In this document: piece by piece, positions 16,270 to 22,032 of the stretch
How positions within the stretch are numbered: position 1 is the first letter of the stretch
Layout of the letters: the number at the start of each line of letters is the position of its first letter
Virus record (IMG/VR): IMGVR_UViG_3300007735_000537
Span: 1 to 25,853 of that record
Source of the DNA: a virus
DNA: 25,853 bases
Direction: 5' to 3' (one strand)
Notes under the pieces: model-generated
The model's database searches: none
What the model was told of the DNA's origin: nothing
The model's input: the letters and a program-made list of their open reading frames with translations, nothing else
Made by a program: the position numbers and the translations under genes

Positions 16270-16440
16270 ATGAACCAACTACTAGCCTTCGTTCAGTCTC
16301 AAGATGTATTTGCTTGGTTGGGGGCGTTGGTTGCCCTCCTCTCTGCCGTGATTGCCGTTGCTTCTTTGATTCCCGGTGACGAGCCAGAGGCAACGCTGAC
16401 CAAGATCGTTTCGTTCCTCTCGAAGTTCTCACGGAAATAA
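16270..16440 (+). CDS. Small one-span membrane protein, holin candidate
   Basis: A 56-residue protein with a single hydrophobic span at about 13-35 (FAWLGALVALLSAVIAVASLI), an N-terminal polar lead and a short charged C-terminus (FLSKFSRK). Size, topology and place at the head of a cassette with spanin-like and peptidase genes fit a small class III holin, which would open the inner membrane to release the endolysin. A C8 run (16257-16264) and CTT precede its ATG, with no Shine-Dalgarno sequence. Confidence 0.55.
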   Translation: MNQLLAFVQSQDVFAWLGALVALLSAVIAVASLIPGDEPEATLTKIVSFLSKFSRK

Positions 16441-16442
16441 CA

Positions 16443-16604
16443 ATGTGGGAGGCCATTCTTGCCTCGATTGCTGGATTGATTGGGATTGTAGCTTGGTGGA
16501 CAAAGAACAGAGCCAAGACAAGAAAAGAACGAGACGATGAAGAAATTGCTTACAACCGCCGTCTCCGTGATTCGGAAGTCGATTCTTGGATTCATCGCCG
16601 CTAG
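16443..16604 (+). CDS. Small membrane protein with charged tail, i-spanin-like
   Basis: A 53-residue protein with an N-terminal membrane span (about 4-19, AILASIAGLIGIVAWW) followed by a highly charged helix (TKNRAKTRKERDDEEIAY). This is the layout of a short inner-membrane spanin. The start of the lipoprotein gene at 16537 lies inside it in another frame, as in overlapping Rz/Rz1 pairs. It is shorter than typical i-spanins, so a second holin-like component is the main alternative. Confidence 0.5.
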   Translation: MWEAILASIAGLIGIVAWWTKNRAKTRKERDDEEIAYNRRLRDSEVDSWIHRR

Positions 16605-16815
16605 TTTAATTTGTGGGTGTGCAACCACCCGCCCCTACGACATTGGCGAAGTCCCGAACCAAGATTCGATTAGCGATTTCATTATGCGGTGGGACAAGCT
16701 CGACAGAACGAAAGCAACCCCAGACGAATACCGCCAGCTTTTTGGGCAAGCACTCAAAACGATTTCTCGACTCGTGGAGGAAAATGAAAAACTCCGAAAG
16801 AGGCTTGACCAGTAA
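16537..16815 (+). CDS. Predicted lipoprotein, o-spanin-like
   Basis: A 92-residue protein with a basic N-terminus (MKKLL), hydrophobic segment and lipobox I-C-G-C, giving Cys28 as the likely lipidated residue. The mature part is mainly helical and ends in a coiled coil (ISRLVEENEKLRKRLD). It overlaps the upstream membrane gene by 68 bases in another frame and abuts the endolysin. Those features match an outer-membrane spanin that would bind an inner-membrane partner to fuse the membranes. It is longer than lambda Rz1 and not proline-rich, so another envelope lipoprotein remains possible. Confidence 0.6.
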   Translation: MKKLLTTAVSVIRKSILGFIAASLICGCATTRPYDIGEVPNQDSISDFIMRWDKLDRTKATPDEYRQLFGQALKTISRLVEENEKLRKRLDQ

Positions 16816-17321
16816 TGACGATTCGGGAGGCGGTGGAAAGGTCAAGAGGCCACATAGAAAAGTGCGAGCCTAGTTTTGGGAAGAGGGTAGGGGCTTGGTA
16901 CTCCGAGTTGATGAGCAAAAAGATTCCAGTTCTGATCTACTGTTCGGTGCGTACTCCCCAAGAACAAGAAGAACTTTACGCTCAAGGCCGAACAAAGGCA
17001 GGGAGGAAAGTAACAAACGCTCGTGGAATACCCCCGCAATCGCTCCACATTGACCAAGGTAAAGGCTCTCACGCAATAGACTATGTACCCCTAGCCCGCA
17101 CTCCTAGTGGCAATCTATTGGCATCGTGGGATGATGACCAGACCTACTCGATCTGCCAGAAGATCGCAGAGAAGCACCAGCTTCGACACCTCGACTGGGA
17201 GCAACCCCATTTAGAGGACGCAACAATTTCTGGATGGAGGGAACTTGTATCTCCACAAAAGCAACAAGTGAATAATCAAAAGGTTTCTCTAGTCAGCAAA
17301 CGCCCTTGGTCTAGCAGATAA
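16815..17321 (+). CDS. M15 family peptidase endolysin (D,D- or L,D-peptidase)
   Basis: A 168-residue peptidase that should cut peptide cross-links or stems of peptidoglycan. YCSVRTPQEQEELYAQGRTKAGRKVTNA (about 42-69) matches the substrate-binding part of VanY-type phage endolysins. The zinc site is seen as SLHIDQGKGSHAIDY and a later PHLE. The usual S-x-H-x-x-G-x-A-x-D motif has about four extra residues between the His and the A-x-D part. No signal peptide is seen, so release needs a holin. The start overlaps the preceding stop by one base. Confidence 0.75.
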   Translation: MTIREAVERSRGHIEKCEPSFGKRVGAWYSELMSKKIPVLIYCSVRTPQEQEELYAQGRTKAGRKVTNARGIPPQSLHIDQGKGSHAIDYVPLARTPSGNLLASWDDDQTYSICQKIAEKHQLRHLDWEQPHLEDATISGWRELVSPQKQQVNNQKVSLVSKRPWSSR

Positions 17322-17325
17322 AAGG

Positions 17326-17688
17326 ATGACATCCGAACAAGGCGTGGAGAAAGCAACTCAAAAACATTTCACAAAAAAACACGAACTCCATTTAACGACT
17401 TTGCAAGTTGCGGCAGTCGAATCGATGGAGAAGAAGTACAAGCGTGGGGTTGAGGAAAACCAAGGAACGAAGTTATGGGAAATGCCCACGGCTCGATTGG
17501 TTGAGGAGGCAATAGCGGAGGCAACCGATCAAATGGTTTATCTTCTTTCCCTTCGCCAACAAATGCACATCGTGATGGAATTAGCTAGGGACGGATGCAC
17601 CGATGAGACATTGACAAACCCAAGAGCAAGAGAGTGTTGTCACCTTATTTACACAACTCTAACTGGACAATCTAAACCTCAAATATGA
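17326..17688 (+). CDS. Small helical hypothetical protein, possibly MazG/DUF5664-like
   Basis: A 120-residue mostly helical protein. KKYKRGVEENQGTKLWEM and then RLVEEAIAEATDQMVYLLSL resemble phage proteins with a conserved E-x-x-x-E-x-x-D pattern and a KY-x-x-G-x-x-E lead, reminiscent of small MazG-like nucleotide pyrophosphohydrolases. The match is from memory and the catalytic set is not complete. AAGG lies directly before the ATG. Its stop overlaps the metallophosphoesterase start by ATGA. Confidence 0.5.
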   Translation: MTSEQGVEKATQKHFTKKHELHLTTLQVAAVESMEKKYKRGVEENQGTKLWEMPTARLVEEAIAEATDQMVYLLSLRQQMHIVMELARDGCTDETLTNPRARECCHLIYTTLTGQSKPQI

Positions 17689-18425
17689 AGCCAATAAAGT
17701 TTGTCGCTTGTGGCGATATCCACGGTGACGAACAAGATGCCCCTTCGGTAAAAGCTCTATTGGCCTTCACAAAAGAATACCAGCCCGATCTAGTGGTTTG
17801 CATCGGTGATCTTTGGGACTTCCGAGCAATCCGCAAGGGAGCAGGGGATGAGGAGCAAGCATCGAGCCTTCAGAAAGATTGGGATTGTGGAGAGGAGTTC
17901 ATTCGAGAGTTCTTTAAGTTCGGCGATGAGAGGGTGTATATGAGGGGGAATCACGATGAAAGGATTTTCGATATGGCTAGGAACAGCCGAAGTGGATTAG
18001 CAAGGGACTACGCCAACGATGGCATCGAAAACATCGAGCAGATAATGAAGGATACCAAGGCAAGGATGTTCCCTTATGATTCAGTCGGTGGGATTTACAA
18101 GTGCGGCAACCTCTCCTTCGTCCACGGATACGGACACGCAATGCACTCTGGCAAGCAACACGCCGATGCTTATGGGGATGTTATCTTTGGGCATACTCAC
18201 GCCATTGATTATTTTAGAAGCGTATCGATTGACCCCCGCACCGGGTACAACATCGGGTGCTTGTGCAACAAGACTCCCGAATATAATAGAGGCCAACTGC
18301 GGAGACTCCGCTGGCAACACGGCTGGGCTTATGGGGCAATCTACCCCGACAAAACCCACGATGTATTCCAAGCACGGCAGAGAGGCAACAAGTTCCATCT
18401 CCCCACAAACATAAAATCATTCTAA
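17685..18425 (+). CDS. Calcineurin-like metallophosphoesterase
   Basis: A 246-residue protein of the binuclear metallophosphoesterase family. The five signature blocks are visible: GDIHGD at 10-15, GDLWD at 41-45, GNHDE at 88-92, VHGYGH at 146-151 and FGHTH at 168-172. The family hydrolyses phosphomonoesters, phosphodiesters or cyclic nucleotides with two metal ions; the substrate here is unknown. It could process RNA or DNA ends or signalling nucleotides. Translation is coupled to the gene before and after. The C-terminal 70 residues, with many Arg and Trp residues, lie outside the core fold. Confidence 0.8.
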   Translation: MKPIKFVACGDIHGDEQDAPSVKALLAFTKEYQPDLVVCIGDLWDFRAIRKGAGDEEQASSLQKDWDCGEEFIREFFKFGDERVYMRGNHDERIFDMARNSRSGLARDYANDGIENIEQIMKDTKARMFPYDSVGGIYKCGNLSFVHGYGHAMHSGKQHADAYGDVIFGHTHAIDYFRSVSIDPRTGYNIGCLCNKTPEYNRGQLRRLRWQHGWAYGAIYPDKTHDVFQARQRGNKFHLPTNIKSF

Positions 18426-18700
18426 TGAAAACACCTAGAAATCCTTGGCAGAAACTTCTGCAACAACACATCTATAATCGCTACGCACCGCCACGGCCAG
18501 AGGGCTTTTACACTCGGCCAGAGATTGCGAAGCTATGGGGATTGAAGATGAACACCACCGCAAGGCTCATCAAAGATATGATGAAAAACAAAAAGCTAGA
18601 GATGCGGAAACATCCATTCATCATCACGACAAAATCAAAACCAGCCCTGCGACAACTGCAAATTTACAAGATTCTGCCCTTTAAGCACCCTCACAAGTAG
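18425..18700 (+). CDS. Small winged-helix-like DNA-binding protein
   Basis: A 91-residue basic protein overlapping the preceding stop by one base. FYTRPEIAKLWGLKMNTTAR followed by LIKDMMKNKKLEMRKH reads as a helix-turn-helix with a recognition helix (TTARLIKDMMK) and a small wing. The family is not certain. It could regulate the early region that begins after the gap that follows. A GAAATCCTT copy lies within its first codons (18438-18446). Confidence 0.5.
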   Translation: MKTPRNPWQKLLQQHIYNRYAPPRPEGFYTRPEIAKLWGLKMNTTARLIKDMMKNKKLEMRKHPFIITTKSKPALRQLQIYKILPFKHPHK

Positions 18701-18784
18701 CCTATTTATAGGGACTTGCAAACAATCGTTAAGATAAGATAAAAAAAGAGTAGACAACTTGGGGAGGTGTGGTAGGGTTGGGGT
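18701..18784 (+). promoter_or_regulatory. Intergenic region, possible promoter
   Basis: At 84 bases this is the longest gap between genes in the interior of the window. It holds an inverted repeat CCTAT/ATAGG (18701-18712), a TTGCAA (18716-18721) with TAAAAA 18 bases later (18740-18745), and two overlapping TAAGAT copies (18730-18740). GGGGAGG (about 18761-18767) lies 18 or more bases before the next start, with more G-rich sequence nearer. An early promoter is plausible, but the hexamers are weak. Confidence 0.3.
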
Positions 18785-18952
18785 ATGCAAATCAAAAGCT
18801 GGAATGAAATGAGCCACGAAGAACAACAAGAAGAATTGGTGCGAGTTCAGAAAGCAGATTGCTTGTTTAACAACCAAGCCAAAACGCCAACGACTCCATA
18901 CAAAGAAGACCCAGACGCGGAATTCTTTGCCCCACCGACCCATATTCTTTAA
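18785..18952 (+). CDS. Small hypothetical protein
   Basis: A 55-residue acidic protein with N-terminal helix (WNEMSHEEQQEELVRVQKAD) and a Pro-rich end (DAEFFAPPTHIL). No family is recognised. It is supported by G-rich sequence before the ATG, coherent composition and its place filling an otherwise empty interval. Confidence 0.45.
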   Translation: MQIKSWNEMSHEEQQEELVRVQKADCLFNNQAKTPTTPYKEDPDAEFFAPPTHIL

Positions 18953-18972
18953 CTAAAGAAAGGAATCATAAT

Positions 18973-19059
18973 ATGACTAAAATCCTAATCGCATATATCA
19001 TCGGCCTAATCGTAGGGGCTGGCTCAACCCTTTTCATCGTTGAGCAACTGCTGAAATAA
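18973..19059 (+). CDS. Tiny single-span membrane peptide
   Basis: A 28-residue peptide that is nearly all membrane span (ILIAYIIGLIVGAGSTLFIV) with a Gly-x-x-x-Gly pattern and a short polar end. AAAGGA sits at good distance before the ATG. Such small early-region membrane peptides may interfere with host functions or superinfection; nothing more can be said. Confidence 0.45.
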   Translation: MTKILIAYIIGLIVGAGSTLFIVEQLLK

Positions 19060-19098
19060 GTCTTTACATAACCCCACGAAATCCTCTACAAAAGAACA

Positions 19099-19668
19099 AT
19101 GACATCCTTCCCACTCCCAGCACGGCCAGTAGGTTCAGCCGTACCCGCTAACCACGATGAGTTCTCCGATGGGTTCTCCATCGAAGGCAAGCTCAACGGA
19201 TGGCGGGGCTGGTTCGACCAAGAAACCAAGCAGGGCTACAATCGTCACGGCAAGTTCGCCTCAAACCATAATCTAATGGCAGATATGATTCTCGGTGCTG
19301 GTATCAAATCCCGCTTTGTAGATTGCGAGATTATGGGACAACGGACAAAGACTGGAAAGGGCACAATCGTAGTGATGGACGCATTCGACCCCGCCAATCC
19401 CAAGCCTTACGCCGAGAGGATGAAAGAGATCGAACACCTCGAAGCCGTGACCTTCGATGTGCCACAGAACAAGCTCCTTCGCTTTGTTCGCCTTGCTCAC
19501 CATAAAATCAATTCGATATGGGAAGAGATGAACTTTCAGAACAACAAGGCTGGCGAGGTGGTGTGGGAAGGCTTTGTTATGAAGGCTCTTGATGATGGTA
19601 AGTATCCCTTCATAACTAACCCCAACTACTGCTCACCAGCTTGGCAGAAACAAAGGATTAGGTGGTGA
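19099..19668 (+). CDS. Minimal ATP-dependent DNA ligase (nucleotidyltransferase domain only)
   Basis: A 189-residue protein with the nucleotidyltransferase motifs in order: motif I E-G-KLNGWRG at 29-37 with Lys31 as the likely adenylated residue, a following GYNRHGK segment, motif III-like DCEIMG at 75-80, motif IV-like WEGFVMK at 156-162, and a final lysine region (WQKQRIRW) in the place of motif V. It would seal nicks in DNA or RNA. It lacks a separate OB-fold domain and is far smaller than T4 or T7 ligase. The next gene starts within its last codons. Confidence 0.7.
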   Translation: MTSFPLPARPVGSAVPANHDEFSDGFSIEGKLNGWRGWFDQETKQGYNRHGKFASNHNLMADMILGAGIKSRFVDCEIMGQRTKTGKGTIVVMDAFDPANPKPYAERMKEIEHLEAVTFDVPQNKLLRFVRLAHHKINSIWEEMNFQNNKAGEVVWEGFVMKALDDGKYPFITNPNYCSPAWQKQRIRW

Positions 19669-19880
19669 TCTTTGGCCTCATTATCTTTGTTGGGTTGGTA
19701 ATAGTCCGAGGGCTTTACCTAATAGCCCAACACATCGACCAACAAAACTACGAGAGACGCAGATTCTATTTGTCAGTTGCCGCTGACCTCGACCGCTTGG
19801 ATAAGATAGTGGCCGAGGGCAACCAGCCCAAAGAGCCAGAGCTAGTCCTGCCAACAAAGAACTGGGTGGGGCGTAACTAA
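19662..19880 (+). CDS. Small membrane-anchored protein
   Basis: A 72-residue protein starting at GTG 19662 or GTG 19665. The N-terminus is a membrane span (about 1-23, VIFGLIIFVGLVIVRGLYLIA), followed by a charged, probably coiled-coil tail (LSVAADLDRLDKIVAEG). It overlaps the ligase stop. No family is recognised. It is the third small membrane protein of the early region. Confidence 0.5.
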   Translation: MVIFGLIIFVGLVIVRGLYLIAQHIDQQNYERRRFYLSVAADLDRLDKIVAEGNQPKEPELVLPTKNWVGRN

Positions 19881-19881
19881 A

Positions 19882-20208
19882 ATGAAGGTAACCCCCTCAA
19901 CCAAGTTTGAGATTCTTTGGAGAATCCTTGGGGGTGGCGAGCTAAAGAAGGAGCATAAGTTTGCCGATGGCAGAAGGTTTAGGTTTGATTACTACCACTC
20001 AATCGGAGTATCCATCGAACTAGAGGGCGGGGTTTGGAGCAGGGGCAGACACACTAGGCCAACCGGTTTCTTGAACGATATGGAGAAATACAATCTCGCC
20101 GCCTCGATGGGCATCCTAGTTTTCCGCATACCTTCCCACGATATCAGCACCAAGTGGCTTTCCCCGATAATCAAAACCATTAACGAAAGGACAAAACAAA
20201 ATGAATGA
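19882..20208 (+). CDS. PD-(D/E)XK-type nuclease-like protein
   Basis: A 108-residue protein. FRFDYYHSIGVSIELEGGVW (about 33-52) has the D and the E-x-E pair of the nuclease signature, followed by a G-R-H segment and FLNDMEKYNLAASMGILVFRI. That pattern is known in small phage nucleases sometimes annotated as resolvases or VRR-NUC/Vsr-like endonucleases. It would cut DNA, perhaps branched replication or recombination intermediates. It sits between a ligase and an annealing-protein candidate. The call rests on motif reading and is not a search result. Confidence 0.6.
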   Translation: MKVTPSTKFEILWRILGGGELKKEHKFADGRRFRFDYYHSIGVSIELEGGVWSRGRHTRPTGFLNDMEKYNLAASMGILVFRIPSHDISTKWLSPIIKTINERTKQNE

Positions 20209-20425
20209 CGATAGTGGTCGGTACAGCGACTATATGACTAAAGTTCCAATGAAGCCACGCCTTCCCAACGAAAGCCTAGACGATTGGATTGTGCGGAGTC
20301 ACGGAGCGTTCCCAGACACCGAGTTCGACCAGCGGAATGACTTTAGATGTTTGAACTTACCCCGAACCGCAAAAGAAAATGCCGAAGGTTTTGGCATATT
20401 CGATTACGGACAAGACAAGCAATAA
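20201..20425 (+). CDS. Small hypothetical protein
   Basis: A 74-residue polar protein overlapping the nuclease stop by 8 bases. It contains a Pro-rich stretch (VPMKPRLPNESLDDW) and ends in acidic and aromatic residues (GFGIFDYGQDKQ). No domain is recognised. The close packing supports it as a real gene. Confidence 0.5.
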   Translation: MNDDSGRYSDYMTKVPMKPRLPNESLDDWIVRSHGAFPDTEFDQRNDFRCLNLPRTAKENAEGFGIFDYGQDKQ

Positions 20426-20448
20426 TAACCAACAAGGAGAAACAACCA

Positions 20449-21303
20449 ATGAATGAACAGATAGTATTAAAGAATGACCACGGACTAGGACACTCCAACG
20501 GAGTGCAAAACTATATGCGACAAGCTACGGATGTAGCTGGCGTGTGTAGGGCAATCGTAATGGAGACAGCCCAGCAGATAGGCAAGGGCGATAAGAAGTA
20601 TGTGCGAGTCGAAGGCTGGCAATCCATCGCAGTGGCTCACGGATGTGTAGCAAGTGCCAGAGATGTTGAGCGTCTCGAAGATGGCTATCGGTGCATCGGT
20701 GAAGTGAAGCGAATGGACAACGGCCAAGTAATCTCAAGTGCCGAGGGGTTCTTGGGTGATGACGAACCGATGTGGGCTAACCGCCCGACCTACGCCAAAC
20801 GAGCGATGTGCCAGACCAGAGCAATCAGTCGGGCTTGTCGCTCTGCCTTCGCCCATATCGTTGTCCTAATCGATAAGAGCCTATCGACCACCCCAGCCGA
20901 GGAAGTTCCTCACGGCGGGTTCGAGGACATCAACACCCACAAATATGAGGAAGCACCCAAGGCAGTAAAGCTCGACACAGTTAAGTCAGACTCCATCAGT
21001 AAGGCCGACCTAGCAGACATTACAAACAAGCTCAATGGCGTTGCGGTAAAGACGAATGGTGGAGAGCCGAGGGATATGGAACTTAAGTTCGGCAAACATA
21101 AGGGCTCAACCCTACGGCAGATTGCCGCATTCGGAAATAAGGGCTTGGACTACTTGGAGTGGTTGTCGAAGCAAGACCTTAAACCCGGAGCAGATGGCAA
21201 GCCCTACAAGAACGACATCATTCGTAACGAAATCATAGCGGAGATTCTTTTGGAAGCAGAGGCGATAGCGAAAGGAAATCCCAATGACGAAATCCCATTC
21301 TGA
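20449..21303 (+). CDS. Single-strand annealing protein-like with FGKHKG domain and SSB-type C-terminal tip
   Basis: A 284-residue protein. ATG 20449 has AAGGAG and is preferred over a longer start at 20347 that lies inside the previous gene. Residues 20-145 (KYVRVEGWQSIAVAHG, then an ERLEDGYRC strand and TYAKRAMCQTRAISRAC) match a phage protein family placed near RecT/ERF-type annealing or recombination proteins. Residues 208-240 (ELKFGKHKGSTLRQIAAFGN, then DYLEWL) match the DUF3820/ExoX C-terminal-type segment. The protein ends NPNDEIPF, close to the DDDIPF tip of bacterial SSB. A ssDNA-binding recombination mediator is the best reading. Its last codons overlap the next gene start. Confidence 0.6.
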   Translation: MNEQIVLKNDHGLGHSNGVQNYMRQATDVAGVCRAIVMETAQQIGKGDKKYVRVEGWQSIAVAHGCVASARDVERLEDGYRCIGEVKRMDNGQVISSAEGFLGDDEPMWANRPTYAKRAMCQTRAISRACRSAFAHIVVLIDKSLSTTPAEEVPHGGFEDINTHKYEEAPKAVKLDTVKSDSISKADLADITNKLNGVAVKTNGGEPRDMELKFGKHKGSTLRQIAAFGNKGLDYLEWLSKQDLKPGADGKPYKNDIIRNEIIAEILLEAEAIAKGNPNDEIPF

Positions 21304-21472
21304 CCAAGTGCAAGACATCATCAACGATGCGATGAGAAAGGCCGCCTCTCTCGAAAGGGAGCGGTGTGCCGAACTCGTCCAGAAACTAGCCGATGGTACT
21401 GAAGATCAAGTCATCCAAGACATTCTCAATGAGGTTGTCGTAGCCCTGCGGAGGCTTTCAGATGAGCGTTGA
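21284..21472 (+). CDS. Small helical hypothetical protein
   Basis: A 62-residue protein predicted almost wholly helical (DQVQDIINDAMRKAASLERE). It overlaps the annealing-protein gene by 20 bases, and its own end overlaps the next gene by 11. GAAATCC and AAAGGA sit just before the ATG. No family is recognised. Confidence 0.5.
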   Translation: MTKSHSDQVQDIINDAMRKAASLERERCAELVQKLADGTEDQVIQDILNEVVVALRRLSDER

Positions 21473-21680
21473 TGTTGAAGTTCCAAGGGTCAAGTGGTCG
21501 ATGCTTGAATGGAAAACCATAGAGGAGAAACCCAAGAACGATGAAAAAGTGCTTATGGATATTGGCGGTGAGGTTGTTGTCGGGCGTTTCGTTGATGGCT
21601 CGTTTGTGTCTCGAAGCTGGGGGCATTCTGAAAATGATGTTCGGCTTTGGGCATCGTGGCCGAAAGCACCCAAATGGTAG
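21462..21680 (+). CDS. DUF551-like small protein
   Basis: A 72-residue protein. WKTIEEKPKNDEKVLMDIGG followed by VVGRFVDGSFVSRSWG and a final Trp-Pro-rich end (LWASWPKAPKW) resembles the DUF551 family. That family is small and beta-rich, common in phages and of unknown function. It lies in a run of overlapping early genes. Confidence 0.6.
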   Translation: MSVDVEVPRVKWSMLEWKTIEEKPKNDEKVLMDIGGEVVVGRFVDGSFVSRSWGHSENDVRLWASWPKAPKW

Positions 21681-21826
21681 CTTTCCTTTCATCCATAGGG
21701 AGAGTTTTGTGGGACTTGTTCCTAATAGGTTTAGGGTGCTTGTCTCTCTATCTAACCATTCTGTATGTGAGCGGCCTATTGTGGGATTTGGGAAAAGATA
21801 TTCTGGAAAGGATTAAAAAGAAATGA
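21674..21826 (+). CDS. Small one- or two-span membrane protein
   Basis: A 50-residue hydrophobic protein (VLWDLFLIGLGCLSLYLTIL in the core, ending in a basic helix ERIKKK). It begins 7 bases before the DUF551-like stop and ends with an ATGA overlap to the next gene, filling an otherwise empty 142-base gap. The tight fit is the main evidence. Function is unknown; early phage membrane peptides often alter host envelope functions. Confidence 0.55.
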   Translation: MVAFLSSIGRVLWDLFLIGLGCLSLYLTILYVSGLLWDLGKDILERIKKK

Positions 21827-22032
21827 GCGTTAAAAGACTTAAACTTGTGGACGAATTCCACGGAATTGTATCGAGGCGGTTGAAGGAACTATTCAAGGAC
21901 TTCGACCACGCCAAGCGTGAGAATTATAAAGACATCATCAGTCACCTAGACTACTCGCATCGTATTACCAAAGAGCTATTGGATAGGGCAAAGAAATACC
22001 AGAAGAGGGATATGGAGGACAAAAAGAAATGA
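21823..22032 (+). CDS. Small charged hypothetical protein
   Basis: A 69-residue, highly charged helical protein (LKLVDEFHGIVSRRLKELFK and a Lys/Asp-rich end). It overlaps the small membrane gene and the replication gene by ATGA at both ends, so it is very likely co-translated. No family is recognised. Confidence 0.5.
   Translation: MSVKRLKLVDEFHGIVSRRLKELFKDFDHAKRENYKDIISHLDYSHRITKELLDRAKKYQKRDMEDKKK

Noticed and set aside
18076-18414. A 112-codon + frame inside the metallophosphoesterase gene
   Set aside because: The main frame there contains conserved metal-binding motifs. The other frame is Thr/Ser-rich with no signal of coding and no ribosome binding site.
20347-20448. Longer start for the annealing-protein gene
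   Set aside because: The extension overlaps the previous gene and has no family-like sequence, while ATG 20449 has a good AAGGAG.
21541-21816. A 91-codon + frame across the DUF551-like and small membrane genes
   Set aside because: It competes with two frames that form tight overlaps with neighbours and have recognisable features.
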